Origin: Parapedobacter lycopersici
GTDB taxonomy: Bacteria > Bacteroidota > Bacteroidia > Sphingobacteriales > Sphingobacteriaceae
Assembly (NCBI RefSeq): GCF_024643285.1
Contig: NZ_JAMSLW010000001.1
Coordinates: forward strand, 372,001 to 436,000
Reading direction: 5' to 3'
Length of the DNA stretch: 64,000 nucleotides
Under the pieces are notes generated by a model, which was not told the origin of the DNA, searched no databases, and was given only the letters and a program-made list of their open reading frames with translations. Both the position numbers and the translations under genes were made by a program. This document shows positions 53,839 through 62,333 of this stretch, piece by piece; the first letter of the stretch is position 1; the number at the start of each line of letters is the position of its first letter.

Positions 53839-54930
53839 TTACATCAAAAAGCCGCCGCCAAGCAGGTCGTCTCCCTCGTAAAACACGGCAGATTGGCCTG
53901 GAGCAATGCCCTTGACCGCATGGTGGAAATCCACCCGCATTTTTCCGTCTTCCTGTACAATGGTGCTGTTCATGCCCGCATCTTTGTAGCGGATTTTAGT
54001 GACCGCCTCAAGCGGCTGTTCAATTGCTGCATATTTCACCAGATTTACATGCTTCACATACGCTTCCTGCCGTTGCAGGTCGTGCTCCTCTCCCAAAACA
54101 ACGGTATTGCTTTCAGGTAGAATCCGGATCACGAAGACAGGCCGGCCCAAGGCAATGCCCAATCCTTTACGCTGACCTACGGTATAATATGGATACCCTT
54201 GATGTTTGCCTACTACCGTGCCATCAATCAACACAAAGTTCCCCGCCCCTATCCTTTCGTCAATATCTTCCACCCGGTGGCGCAGGAATGATCGGTAATC
54301 ATTATCCGGCACAAAACAGATCTCATAACTTTCTGATTTATTGGCTAGCTCCAATTGACCCATTTCAGCAGCCATTTGCCTTATTTCGGCTTTGGTGAAG
54401 CTGCCCAGGGGAAATTGGGTGCGCGCCAGGTTTTCCTGTGACACTCCCCAAAGCACATAAGATTGGTCTTTGTGGACATCCTTTCCCTTGGAAATTACGT
54501 GGCGGCCGGTTTCCGTCAGCTGGCGGATATTGGCATAATGGCCCGTCGCGATGAACTCGCAATCGAGTTTGTCGGCACGCTTCAACAGCGCTTCCCATTT
54601 GATATGGGTATTGCACAACACACAGGGATTGGGTGTGCGGCCAGCCAGGTATTCTTCCACAAAGTTATCGATAACGAAATCGCCAAACTCACTGCGGATA
54701 TCCAGGATGTAATGTGGAAACCCATAAGATACGGCTAACGCCCGCGCATCGTTAATGCTGTCGAGGCTGCAGCAACCGGTTTCTTTGGATGAGCCGCCCG
54801 AGGACGCATAATCCCAGGTCTTCATTGTTAAACCAATCACTTCATACCCTTGTTCGTGCAGCATTACCGCCGCCACGGAACTGTCCACACCGCCGCTCAT
54901 GGCCACCAATACTCTTCCTCGTTTACTCAT
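53839..54930 (-). CDS. mnmA: tRNA-specific 2-thiouridylase
   Basis: 363 aa. Thiolates U34 of tRNA-Lys, -Glu and -Gln. PP-loop VAMSGGVDSSVAAVML; first catalytic cysteine in NPCVLCNTHIKW, second in SYEICFVPD; the HKDQSYVLWGV and GQRKGLGIAL blocks are family-specific. Normal length. Leftward, with a TATCTTTG -7 about 17 bases before the ATG. Confidence 0.97.
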   Translation of the reverse strand: MSKRGRVLVAMSGGVDSSVAAVMLHEQGYEVIGLTMKTWDYASSGGSSKETGCCSLDSINDARALAVSYGFPHYILDIRSEFGDFVIDNFVEEYLAGRTPNPCVLCNTHIKWEALLKRADKLDCEFIATGHYANIRQLTETGRHVISKGKDVHKDQSYVLWGVSQENLARTQFPLGSFTKAEIRQMAAEMGQLELANKSESYEICFVPDNDYRSFLRHRVEDIDERIGAGNFVLIDGTVVGKHQGYPYYTVGQRKGLGIALGRPVFVIRILPESNTVVLGEEHDLQRQEAYVKHVNLVKYAAIEQPLEAVTKIRYKDAGMNSTIVQEDGKMRVDFHHAVKGIAPGQSAVFYEGDDLLGGGFLM

Positions 54931-54946
54931 TTTGGAAATTTGGAAA

Positions 54947-54954
54947 CAAAGATA
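54947..54954 (-). promoter_or_regulatory. -7 element (TATCTTTG) for mnmA
   Basis: Full TAnnTTTG match on the minus strand, 16 bases before the mnmA start codon. Confidence 0.55.
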
Positions 54955-55072
54955 CAGGTATTTTTTTTACGGTATGTTTTTGCCGGGTCATTTTATCCCC
55001 AACGCATTCAGCCTATTGGCTGGCAACCCTGAACAATTTTCAAAAAAAGTTTTCTTAAATGAAAAAAGAAGC

Positions 55073-55080
55073 TACATTTG
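55073..55080 (+). promoter_or_regulatory. -7 element (TACATTTG) for tRNA-Phe
   Basis: Full TAnnTTTG match 38 bases before the first base of the tRNA. Confidence 0.5.
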
Positions 55081-55118
55081 CAGTCCCAAAACAACGGTAA
55101 CACCGTTTACCGCTTAGG

Positions 55119-55191
55119 GGTACCATAGCTCAGTTGGTAGAGCAAAGGACTGAAAATCCTTGTGTCGCTGGTTCGATTCCAGCTGGTACCA
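55119..55191 (+). tRNA. tRNA-Phe (GAA)
   Basis: 73 bases, complete cloverleaf: acceptor GGTACCA / TGGTACC, D arm GCTC...GAGC, anticodon stem AAGGA / TCCTT with loop CTGAAAA (anticodon GAA) and T arm GCTGG / CCAGC with TTCGATT. Discriminator A; the following bases are CA, so the CCA end is not encoded. Confidence 0.97.
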
Positions 55192-55194
55192 CAG

Positions 55195-55223
55195 AGAGCC
55201 TCACAGTAATGTGGGGCTTTTTT
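55195..55223 (+). terminator. Terminator after tRNA-Phe
   Basis: AGCCTCAC (55197-55204) pairs with GTGGGGCT (55211-55218), including one G-T pair, followed by TTTTT. Confidence 0.8.
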
Positions 55224-55305
55224 ATTGGTGTTTTTCGGTATGCCGTATAAACCAAAACTCAACAAAACTTACCTTAACCCCGTCCGCCCGTATAAGATTG
55301 TTTTT

Positions 55306-55313
55306 TATATTTG
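55306..55313 (+). promoter_or_regulatory. -7 element (TATATTTG) for the small ORF at 55317
   Basis: Full TAnnTTTG match ending four bases before the ATG; it overlaps the TTG at 55311, ruling that out as a start. Confidence 0.45.
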
Positions 55314-55316
55314 TGT

Positions 55317-55553
55317 ATGGAACCGTTTATATTGCATTCTATGTACGGCGATATTGGTGTATATCCGACATCGGAAAGAAATGTTTTCCACCTGACCTGT
55401 ATGATTGACGGACTATCCTCAATCGCAACTAAAGATAGGGCCGGCGTGTGGATTATCGCAAACGGTCAAGGTATTTCAACACTTAAAATGATTGAGGGTG
55501 CCGCTCATATAGGCGAATTGATTGATCAATATCTCCTTGAAAATGACATTTAA
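55317..55553 (+). CDS. Small protein of unknown function
   Basis: 78 aa from the ATG at 55317. I recognise no family. Mixed alpha/beta composition (NVFHLTCMIDGLSSIATKD, then a helix ending HIGELIDQYLLENDI), no signal peptide or membrane helix. A good -7 element lies immediately before it, giving a nearly leaderless transcript, and a 22-codon ORF starts ten bases after it. Could be a spurious ORF, but promoter position and composition favour a gene. Confidence 0.45.
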   Translation: MEPFILHSMYGDIGVYPTSERNVFHLTCMIDGLSSIATKDRAGVWIIANGQGISTLKMIEGAAHIGELIDQYLLENDI

Positions 55554-55562
55554 CAGGATAAT

Positions 55563-55631
55563 ATGGAATTGACAGTTCCTGAATATTCTGTTTTCGGTAC
55601 ATTAATGGCCTTCCTTTTATTTTTATTGTAG
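55563..55631 (+). CDS. 22-codon hydrophobic ORF, possible gene remnant
   Basis: ATG at 55563, nine bases after the previous stop; encodes a short peptide (MELTVPEYSVF then a hydrophobic FLLFLL end) and stops at TAG. It looks like the first membrane segment of a longer membrane protein cut short by a stop, or a small membrane peptide. No downstream frame continues it convincingly. Confidence 0.2.
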   Translation: MELTVPEYSVFGTLMAFLLFLL

Positions 55632-55781
55632 TGTCAGGCCATCGGCAAACTTATCCGGATGACAGAAGCCGTAACGGATAATTGTTTGCCATGGCACGGT
55701 TCCCCCCTTAATTTGACCTATTTGCACCGTGATTTATTAACTGTGAGTCAGTAAGTTTGTGTTGTATCAGGTGAATTATTT

Positions 55782-55813
55782 TTGACCGGTATCAGGAATA
55801 TTTTATACTTTTA
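55782..55813 (+). promoter_or_regulatory. Promoter of the SRPBCC-DinB gene
   Basis: TTG (55782-55784), a 21-base spacer and TACTTTTA (55806-55813), close to the TTG-N19/21-TAnnTTTG consensus. Supports the ATG at 55838 over the TTG at 55817, which would be at the transcription start. Confidence 0.5.
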
Positions 55814-55837
55814 TTATTGGAATCAACACCTATAATT

Positions 55838-56893
55838 ATGAAAATCATTAAAGGAATTCTATTGGGCATCCTGGGTTTGGTTGTCCTTGTACTGGTGCTT
55901 GCCCTATTTGCACCCAAACAATTTGATGCCGAAGGCGACACCGTCATCAATAGACCTGCACAAGAAGTGTTTGATTACATCAAATACTTAAAAAACCAGG
56001 AAAATTATGCAGTTTGGTATAAGATGGACCCCGGGTCGACAAGAACTTATTCGGGTACGGACGGTTCGGTGGGCGCTACTGTGGAATGGGACGGCGAGAA
56101 AACCGGCCAGGGCCGACAGGTAATCACCAATATCGTGAACGGGCAACGGATTGAATCGGATTTGTTTTTTATGGGGTCTGACGATCCTGCTAAAGCACTG
56201 TTAACCGTTGAAGAAGATGGCCCCGGCGCCACTGAAGTGGACTGGAGCATTGTCGGCAAAACTCCCTACCCATTCAACATCATGAATTGGTTTATGGATA
56301 TGGATAAGGATTTCGAAGCCGGGCTTCAGAATTTGAAAGTGATCCTGGAATCCCGTCCCGAAGCCGGAAGCAAGGCCTATCTTATTGACTATTTTAACCA
56401 GACTACGGAAAAACTTAAAAACAGCGTAGCGGGCTTAAGTACGGCCCAACTTCAATTCAAACCGTCGGAAGATCGTTGGTCGATCAGCCAATGCCTGGAG
56501 CATATCGCAACCTCCGAGAAGCTGTTGTTCGAAATGGCCAAAGCTGCGCTTGAAAAACCGGCACAGTCCGAAGGCAAACCTGCGGTAACCAGTACGGATG
56601 CCCAGCTTATAGCCGGAATGACGGACCGCAGCCAAAAATTCAAGACAGACCAGGAGCCAACAGGCGCGTACACCAATGCCGAGGCCGCACTGAACGATCT
56701 GGAAACCGCACGTGCCGCCGTATTGAGCTTTATCCAGCAGGCCGATGTTGAAAACCTCCGGAATCACGTTACTGAATCGCCGGCAGGCACTTCAGATGGT
56801 TATCAGAACCTGCTGTTTATTGCAGCACACTGCGCCCGGCATACACTCCAGATTGAGGAAGTGAAGGCCGATCCGGGTTTTCCGAAAAGCTAA
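55838..56893 (+). CDS. SRPBCC-domain protein fused to a DinB-like domain
   Basis: 351 aa from the ATG at 55838. An N-terminal membrane helix (IIKGILLGILGLVVLVLVLA) is followed by an SRPBCC/polyketide-cyclase-like ligand-binding domain at residues 30-170 (INRPAQEVFDYIKYLKNQ, SGTDGSVGATVEWDG). A DinB-like four-helix domain occupies 180-345 (RWSISQCLEHIATSEKLL, AAHCARHTLQIEEV), with histidines in the positions used for metal binding in that fold. Each part is common alone; the combination is unusual. Function unknown. Confidence 0.82.
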   Translation: MKIIKGILLGILGLVVLVLVLALFAPKQFDAEGDTVINRPAQEVFDYIKYLKNQENYAVWYKMDPGSTRTYSGTDGSVGATVEWDGEKTGQGRQVITNIVNGQRIESDLFFMGSDDPAKALLTVEEDGPGATEVDWSIVGKTPYPFNIMNWFMDMDKDFEAGLQNLKVILESRPEAGSKAYLIDYFNQTTEKLKNSVAGLSTAQLQFKPSEDRWSISQCLEHIATSEKLLFEMAKAALEKPAQSEGKPAVTSTDAQLIAGMTDRSQKFKTDQEPTGAYTNAEAALNDLETARAAVLSFIQQADVENLRNHVTESPAGTSDGYQNLLFIAAHCARHTLQIEEVKADPGFPKS

Positions 56894-57018
56894 GTTTTCA
56901 TCCATTCATGACCAGGGGTTAATATACAGGTAACATGAACATGTTAGCTTTCCGACTAAATAGGGGTACGTTCATCCGTATAAGTTGATAGTACTGCCCG
57001 ATCATCTGCAATTTTAGT

Positions 57019-57999
57019 ATGGAAACCCTTATGAAAGCCATGGTATACAGCCGGTATGGTCCTCCCGAGGTAGTGCAACTCCGGAAGGTGCCTAAACAGG
57101 TACCCCGCGCCAATGAAGTATTGATTAAGATTCATGCTACTACGGTAAACCGGACGGATTGCGGATTCCGTAGTGCTAACTATTTTGTGACCCGGTTTTT
57201 TAGCGGACTGTTTAATCCTAAAGTCAATATTCTGGGATGCGAATTTGCCGGTGAGGTGGAAGCGGTTGGCAGTGAGGTTCTGGCATTTAAGCCGGGCGAC
57301 CGGGTATTCGGATACGATGACTCGGCCTTTGGCGGGCATGCCGAATATAAGGTAATGGCCGCATCGGGCGCACTGGCTGTTATTCCTGACGGGATGGATT
57401 ATATACATGCGGCACCACTGACAGAAGGTAGTCATTATGCGCTAGGCAATATCAGGGCAGCAAAGGTAAAAGCCGGTGATACAGTGATGGTCTATGGGGC
57501 TACGGGAGCTATAGGTTCTGCAGCAGTACAATTGCTGAAGTATTTTGGAGCATATGTAGTTGCCGTTTCCAACACAAAAAATGTAGACCTTGTAAAATCC
57601 CTGGGTGCTGATGATGTAATTGACTATCAGGCCAGGGATTTTACGCAAACATCCCGGCGTTTCGACTTTATTTTCGACGCTGTGGGCAAAAGCGCTTTCG
57701 GGCAATGCAGACCGCTATTGAAACCAAAGGGCGTGTATATTTCCACTGAGTTGGGGAAAAATTCCGAAAACATTTTCCTGGCGCTGGTTACACCCCTGCG
57801 GGGCAATAGAAAAGTGCTTTTTCCGCTTCCGGCAATTAACAAAGCGGACGTACTTTTACTGAAATCACTTGCCGAACAAGGCTTGTTTACACCGGTGATC
57901 GACCGCCAGTTCCGGCTCGAAGAGCTGGTTGAAGCTTATCATTACGTTGAAACAGGTCAAAAGACGGGTAATGTTGTTGTCGGGGTGCACCGCTCCTGA
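57019..57999 (+). CDS. MDR-family NAD(P)-dependent oxidoreductase (quinone-reductase-like)
   Basis: 326 aa. Medium-chain reductase: N-terminal GroES-like barrel (MVYSRYGPPEVVQLR, GCEFAGEVEAVGSEV) and Rossmann domain with VYGATGAIGSAAVQLLKYFG. The structural zinc cysteines are absent, pointing to the zinc-free quinone/enoyl reductase branch. An ATG at 57031 (MKAMVYS) is an alternative start. No clear operon partner; substrate unknown. Confidence 0.88.
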   Translation: METLMKAMVYSRYGPPEVVQLRKVPKQVPRANEVLIKIHATTVNRTDCGFRSANYFVTRFFSGLFNPKVNILGCEFAGEVEAVGSEVLAFKPGDRVFGYDDSAFGGHAEYKVMAASGALAVIPDGMDYIHAAPLTEGSHYALGNIRAAKVKAGDTVMVYGATGAIGSAAVQLLKYFGAYVVAVSNTKNVDLVKSLGADDVIDYQARDFTQTSRRFDFIFDAVGKSAFGQCRPLLKPKGVYISTELGKNSENIFLALVTPLRGNRKVLFPLPAINKADVLLLKSLAEQGLFTPVIDRQFRLEELVEAYHYVETGQKTGNVVVGVHRS

Positions 58000-58036
58000 T
58001 TTCGCAATACGGGATGGCCGTTTCCTTAAAAAAACA

Positions 58037-58044
58037 TAACTTTG
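58037..58044 (+). promoter_or_regulatory. -7 element (TAACTTTG) for the small membrane protein
   Basis: Full TAnnTTTG match, 71 bases before the ATG at 58116; it lies inside the longer frame that begins at 58014, which argues against that longer start. Confidence 0.4.
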
Positions 58045-58115
58045 TCTACCCGGATATCACGGATGACTGGTCGGGCCGGTCGCCTGCTGTACCGGTTAAG
58101 TATGGTTTACCTAAG

Positions 58116-58310
58116 ATGAAATTCCTGTTCCTTCTCATTGTATTGCTGTTTGTATCTGGTTATATCTGTACGTACGTACTGAACAGCAATAATCGCCGGT
58201 CTTTTCTTTCCACCGCGGCAAGTGCCAGTGTCAAACGCTTTGGAATGACCTGTTTTTTTCTGGCTGTACTGCTTTGCTTCGTGATATTATACATCCGGAT
58301 ACGATATTAA
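58116..58310 (+). CDS. Small membrane protein, two helices
   Basis: 64 aa from the ATG at 58116, chosen because the in-frame upstream stretch contains the -7 element. Two hydrophobic segments (FLFLLIVLLFVSGYICTYV and FFLAVLLCFVILYI) flank a polar loop with Asn-Arg. No recognised family. Lies between the MDR gene and tRNA-Val. Confidence 0.5.
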   Translation: MKFLFLLIVLLFVSGYICTYVLNSNNRRSFLSTAASASVKRFGMTCFFLAVLLCFVILYIRIRY

Positions 58311-58342
58311 TAGCAGGTATCGAATTATATCAGAAAAAAGTA

Positions 58343-58350
58343 TATTTTTG
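58343..58350 (+). promoter_or_regulatory. -7 element (TATTTTTG) for tRNA-Val
   Basis: Full TAnnTTTG match, 13 bases before the tRNA. Confidence 0.5.
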
Positions 58351-58363
58351 CAGCAACATTACC

Positions 58364-58438
58364 GGGAAATTAGCTCAGCTGGTTTAGAGCACTACCTCGA
58401 CAAGGTAGGGGTCACTGGTTCGAACCCAGTATTTCCCA
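58364..58438 (+). tRNA. tRNA-Val (GAC)
   Basis: 75 bases: acceptor GGGAAAT / ATTTCCC, D arm GCTC...GAGC, anticodon stem CTACC / GGTAG with loop TCGACAA (anticodon GAC), T arm ACTGG / CCAGT with TTCGAAC. Discriminator A; CCA not encoded. Confidence 0.97.
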
Positions 58439-58439
58439 C

Positions 58440-58477
58440 AAAAGCCTGTCTTATCTAATATAAGGCAGGCTTTTTTT
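58440..58477 (+). terminator. Terminator after tRNA-Val
   Basis: AAAGCCTG-T-CTTAT (58441-58454) pairs with ATAAG-G-CAGGCTTT (58460-58473) around CTAAT, followed by further T residues. Confidence 0.92.
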
Positions 58478-58623
58478 ATTTAAAGACTTGCAGCCCAGCG
58501 GAAATAGGCCATTGAACACTTATCGTACATGAAAACACCCATGCACGTCTATGCTGCTTTCCGGGATACAGTATCCGGTGGTATTTCGGGCAGTGTCTAC
58601 TGCGGGGTGGTTTAACCTTAACC

Positions 58624-58797
58624 TCAAACTTCTTTGTTTTTCTTAGCCCGTTTGCGATGGGCCAGTGCCTGAGCCAATAGGAATTCAATCTGACCGTTGG
58701 TGCTTCTGAACTCCTCCGCTGCCCATTCTTCCAACGCTTTCAGCATATCCGCATGAATGCGTAATGCAAACGCCTTTTTATCCGCCTTGTCCGCCAT
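58624..58797 (-). CDS. Arc-type ribbon-helix-helix protein
   Basis: 57 aa, ATG at 58797. The layout is that of Arc/MetJ-like proteins: a beta-strand (KKAFALRIHADM), then helices (LKALEEWAAEEFRSTNGQIE and FLLAQALAHRK) with the conserved NGQIE-FLL segment and a basic tail. It follows the SPFH gene by 41 bases on the same strand. Likely binds DNA as a dimer; its target and its link to the SPFH protein are not known. Confidence 0.85.
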   Translation of the reverse strand: MADKADKKAFALRIHADMLKALEEWAAEEFRSTNGQIEFLLAQALAHRKRAKKNKEV

Positions 58798-58838
58798 TAA
58801 GCATTACTTGTTTTTGAGGAAATGCAAAGATATCAATT

Positions 58839-59693
58839 TTAGTGGTATAGGGTACCCGCATTGACCACAGGCGAAACATTACGTTCGCCACAAAGCACAA
58901 CCAGCAGGTTACTTACCATTGCGGCTTTCCGCTCCTCATCCAGCTGCACAATATCCTTTTCAGAAAGTTTCTCGAGTGCCATTTCCACCATACCTACCGC
59001 CCCGTCCACGATTTGCCGACGGGCAGCCACCACCGCGGTTGCCTGTTGCCGTTGTAGCATTGCACTGGCAATTTCCGGTGCATAAGCCAAATGGGTAATC
59101 CGGGCTTCGACAACATCAATCCCAGCCATGGACAGCCGCTCATTTAATTCGGTTTCGAGAATACCGCTTACCTGCCGCGCTCCGTCCTTAAGTGTAATTA
59201 CCGCATCTTCGTCTTCGAAATTATCATAGGCAAACTGGTTTGCCAGGTGACGGACGGCCGCTTCGCTTTGGATCTGTACATACTTAGAGTAATCATCCAC
59301 TGCAAATAGTGCTTTTGCGGTATCACTTACCTTCCAGACCACCACCGCGGCAATTTCAATTGGGTTGCCGAGCTTATCGTTTACTTTGATTTTCTGTCCA
59401 TCCAGGTTGCGTGCTTTCAGGGAAACCGTCCGTTTCACCACAAAAGGATTAACCCAGAAAAAACCATCTTTTCTTACGGTTCCCTGGTAATTGCCAAATA
59501 AAATCAAAGCGGCAGCTTCATTCGGATTGATAACAAGCAAGCCCTTCAGCATAATAAGCGCAAGCAAAATGCCTATGACAATAAGGCTCGCTGACTGACT
59601 GTAAATGCCATATCCGGCGATGCCCAATCCGGCTAACAGGATAACAAAGCCAAGGTATCCTGAAATGGCTGTTGTATTTTTTTCGTTTATCAT
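58839..59693 (-). CDS. SPFH/Band-7 domain membrane protein
   Basis: 284 aa. Two N-terminal hydrophobic helices (residues 12-55) followed by a Band-7 domain ([44 protein letters not shown]) and a C-terminal helix rich in Ala/Gln/Arg ([18 protein letters not shown]). Flotillin/stomatin-like proteins oligomerise in membrane microdomains. Paired with the downstream ribbon-helix-helix gene. Confidence 0.93.
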   Translation of the reverse strand: MINEKNTTAISGYLGFVILLAGLGIAGYGIYSQSASLIVIGILLALIMLKGLLVINPNEAAALILFGNYQGTVRKDGFFWVNPFVVKRTVSLKARNLDGQKIKVNDKLGNPIEIAAVVVWKVSDTAKALFAVDDYSKYVQIQSEAAVRHLANQFAYDNFEDEDAVITLKDGARQVSGILETELNERLSMAGIDVVEARITHLAYAPEIASAMLQRQQATAVVAARRQIVDGAVGMVEMALEKLSEKDIVQLDEERKAAMVSNLLVVLCGERNVSPVVNAGTLYH

Positions 59694-59826
59694 TGGTTAT
59701 AGATATGATGTTATTTTGATATCACAATAATATTAAAAGTATCTGAAATAAAAAAGCGAGTGAAATTATTTTTCCGCCAGTTGACAACTTTTTTGCATAA
59801 TCGTTTTAGCTTTCTTGGCTATATAG

Positions 59827-59857
59827 TTGGGCATATTGCCGGGAAAATTTATATTTG
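59827..59857 (+). promoter_or_regulatory. Consensus Bacteroidota promoter of the GMC gene
   Basis: TTG (59827-59829), 20-base spacer and TATATTTG (59850-59857): an exact TTG-N19/21-TAnnTTTG promoter. It shows that a TTG start at 59827 is the -33 box and that the real start is the ATG at 59938. Confidence 0.75.
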
Positions 59858-59937
59858 ACAATCGGTATTCCTATTCCTTTCGGGAACAGGCGTCGGTGCA
59901 ACTAAACGTTAACAACTTATATACAGATCATAATAGT

Positions 59938-61674
59938 ATGATTTCCTATCAGATTAAAGAGGATCCGACCGTTTACGATGCGATTGTAGTGGGATCAGGT
60001 GCCGGAGGCGGAATGGCCGGATATGTATTGGCAAATGCCGGACTCAAAGTGCTGATGCTGGAGGCGGGACCTTTTTTCGACCCTGCCAAAGATGCACTGC
60101 AGCTACGGTGGCCATGGGAATCGCCGCGGCGGGGTGCCAGCACCGTGCGTCCCTTCGGTGATTTTGACGCGGCTTATGGTGGCTGGGAACTGGATGGCGA
60201 ACCTTATACCCGGGCTGCCGGCACGGAATTCGAATGGTTCAGGGCCCGGATGCTGGGTGGGCGCACCAACCACTGGGGGCGTATCTCGCTCCGCATGGGG
60301 CCGGATGATTTTAAGCCCAAGGACGGAGTAACCGAAAGCTGGCCGATCACTTATGAAGAGGTGAAGCCATTTTACGATCGGATCGACCGAATGATCGGGA
60401 TCTACGGCACGGTCGAAGGGATCCATAACGAGCCGGACGGCATCTTTCTGAAACCGCCCAAGCCGCGGCTGAATGAACTATATATCAAGCGCGGGGCGCA
60501 GAAAGCGGGGGTGCCTGTCATTGCCGGCCGGGGTTCAGTGCTTACCGAGGCACTTCCGGGCGCCGAAGGCCGGGGTACCTGTTTCTTCTGTGGCCAATGT
60601 GGCCGCTCCTGTCGGGTGTATGGCGATTTTTCTTCGTCATCGTGTTTAGTGATGCCCGCAATGAAAACGGGAAACCTAACGGTCATTGACAATGCGATGG
60701 TACGTGAGGTACTGACCAATGATGAAGGGCTTGCTACCGGCGTTTCATACGTAAATACACAGGACCTACAGGAGTACGCGGTGAAAGGTAAACTGGTCAT
60801 ATTGGGAGCAAGTGCCTGTGAGAGTGCGCGGCTGCTCTTAAACTCCAGATCGGCTGCACACCCCGGGGGACTGGGCAACAGCAGTGGCCTGGTGGGTCGC
60901 TACCTGCACGACTCTACAGGCGCCAGCGCCGGAGGATTCCTTCCCCAACTGCTCGACCGGAAGCGCTACAATGAAGACGGTGTGGGTAGCGTCCATATTT
61001 ATTCACCGTGGTGGGGCGATAACCAAAAACTCAGCTTCCCCAGGGGATACCATATCGAATATGGCGGTGGCCTGCATATGCCCTCGTTCGGGTACCTGAA
61101 CTGGGTGCCGGACGTGAATCATCTTGTGCCGGCGGCTGACGGGCAGCAGCACGAACGGGGTGGATACGGTGCATCGCTTAAAGCCGATTACCGCCGCTTC
61201 TACGGTGCAAACGTAGGCATGGCTGGCCGTGGAACGGCACTCGCCCGCTACGATAATTACTGTGAGATTGATCCGGCACGTGTCGACAAATACGGCATTC
61301 CCGTATTGCGCTTCCACTATAAGTGGGCAAACGAGGAAGTGGAACAGGCCAAACATATGCAGGAGACATTCAAGGAAGTCCTTCATGAGATGGGCGCCAT
61401 CGTGTCCTCCCCTCCTCCCGGCCCGGAAACGCTATATGGACTGGAGGCCCCGGGCAAGATCATCCACGAGGGAGGTACCGTGCGGATGGGCGACGACCCG
61501 AAAAAATCCGTACTGAACCGCTGGAGCCAGTCGCACGACTGCCGTAACCTATTTGTGGTGGATGCAGGCCCATTTGTCCAGCAGGGCGACAAGAACCTGA
61601 CGTGGACCATCCTTGCATTGTCCATGCGTACGGCGGAATACATCCTAAAAGAACGGAGTAAACTGAACATCTGA
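59938..61674 (+). CDS. GMC-family FAD-dependent dehydrogenase with Cys-rich Fe-S-like motif
   Basis: 578 aa from the ATG at 59938. FAD-binding VVGSGAGGGMAGYVLANAG, GGRTNHWGRISLR and C-terminal GGTVRMGDDP and NLFVVDAGPF are GMC hallmarks. Cysteines 215, 218, 221 and 225 form CxxCxxCxxxC, in the place where the FAD glucose dehydrogenase catalytic subunit has a 3Fe-4S cluster. No signal peptide; the next gene is the Tat-exported small subunit, so co-export is likely. Sugar or polyol dehydrogenase; electron acceptor unknown. Confidence 0.92.
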   Translation: MISYQIKEDPTVYDAIVVGSGAGGGMAGYVLANAGLKVLMLEAGPFFDPAKDALQLRWPWESPRRGASTVRPFGDFDAAYGGWELDGEPYTRAAGTEFEWFRARMLGGRTNHWGRISLRMGPDDFKPKDGVTESWPITYEEVKPFYDRIDRMIGIYGTVEGIHNEPDGIFLKPPKPRLNELYIKRGAQKAGVPVIAGRGSVLTEALPGAEGRGTCFFCGQCGRSCRVYGDFSSSSCLVMPAMKTGNLTVIDNAMVREVLTNDEGLATGVSYVNTQDLQEYAVKGKLVILGASACESARLLLNSRSAAHPGGLGNSSGLVGRYLHDSTGASAGGFLPQLLDRKRYNEDGVGSVHIYSPWWGDNQKLSFPRGYHIEYGGGLHMPSFGYLNWVPDVNHLVPAADGQQHERGGYGASLKADYRRFYGANVGMAGRGTALARYDNYCEIDPARVDKYGIPVLRFHYKWANEEVEQAKHMQETFKEVLHEMGAIVSSPPPGPETLYGLEAPGKIIHEGGTVRMGDDPKKSVLNRWSQSHDCRNLFVVDAGPFVQQGDKNLTWTILALSMRTAEYILKERSKLNI

Positions 61675-61687
61675 TAAGCATAACAAT

Positions 61688-62317
61688 ATGAACAGAAGAG
61701 ATTCGATCAAGGCCCTTGGACTTGCCGCAGCGGGCGGCGCTTTGCTGCTGGACGGGTGCGGACCGGAAACCAAAACGAAGCAGGATGCTGTTGTGGGTGG
61801 TGAAAAACTTGCCGGCGTGACGGACGCTGAACACCGCCATAATCAACAGTTGCTGGCCGAACAGTTCTTTACGGATCACGAGCTCGCTACCATTGGTGTA
61901 TTGGCGGACATTATCATCCCGGCCGATGGAGTTTCGGGCAGTGCCACTGATGCCGGTGTGCCTGATTTCATCGAGTTTATGGTTAAGGATATTCCCTCAT
62001 ACAAAACACCGATGCGCGGTGGACTGAAGTGGCTGGATGTACAGAGCCAGCGCCGGTATGGAAAAGTCTTTGCAGAATGCGCAGGGAAACAGCAGCTGGA
62101 ACTGGTGGATGATATTGCCTATCCCGCCAAGGCTGCACCGGGAATGGAACAGGGGGTGGCATTCTTCGGCCTGATGCGCAACCTGACCGCGTCCGGGTTT
62201 TTTACGAGCGAGATGGGTGTCAAGGACATCGGTTATGTCGGCAACCGCCCGGGTGTATGGGATGGCGTCCCAGAGGATTTACTGAAAGCGCATGGATTTG
62301 CTGATGGCTGGGGATAG
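61688..62317 (+). CDS. Gluconate 2-dehydrogenase subunit 3-family protein (Tat-lipoprotein)
   Basis: 209 aa. N-terminal MNRRDSIKALGLAAAGGALL is a twin-arginine signal, and LLDGC gives a possible lipobox, so the subunit is a Tat-exported lipoprotein. The body (FFTDHELATIGVLADIIIP, VPDFIEFMVKDIPSY, FFGLMRNLTASGFFTSE) matches the subunit-3 family that chaperones and anchors GMC dehydrogenases. Starts 13 bases after the GMC gene. No cytochrome subunit follows. Confidence 0.92.
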   Translation: MNRRDSIKALGLAAAGGALLLDGCGPETKTKQDAVVGGEKLAGVTDAEHRHNQQLLAEQFFTDHELATIGVLADIIIPADGVSGSATDAGVPDFIEFMVKDIPSYKTPMRGGLKWLDVQSQRRYGKVFAECAGKQQLELVDDIAYPAKAAPGMEQGVAFFGLMRNLTASGFFTSEMGVKDIGYVGNRPGVWDGVPEDLLKAHGFADGWG

Positions 62318-62333
62318 TTTCGGGAATAGGATT

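Noticed and set aside
61003-61386. Antisense ORFs across the GMC gene
   Set aside because: They are shadows in the opposite frame of a clear, conserved enzyme gene.
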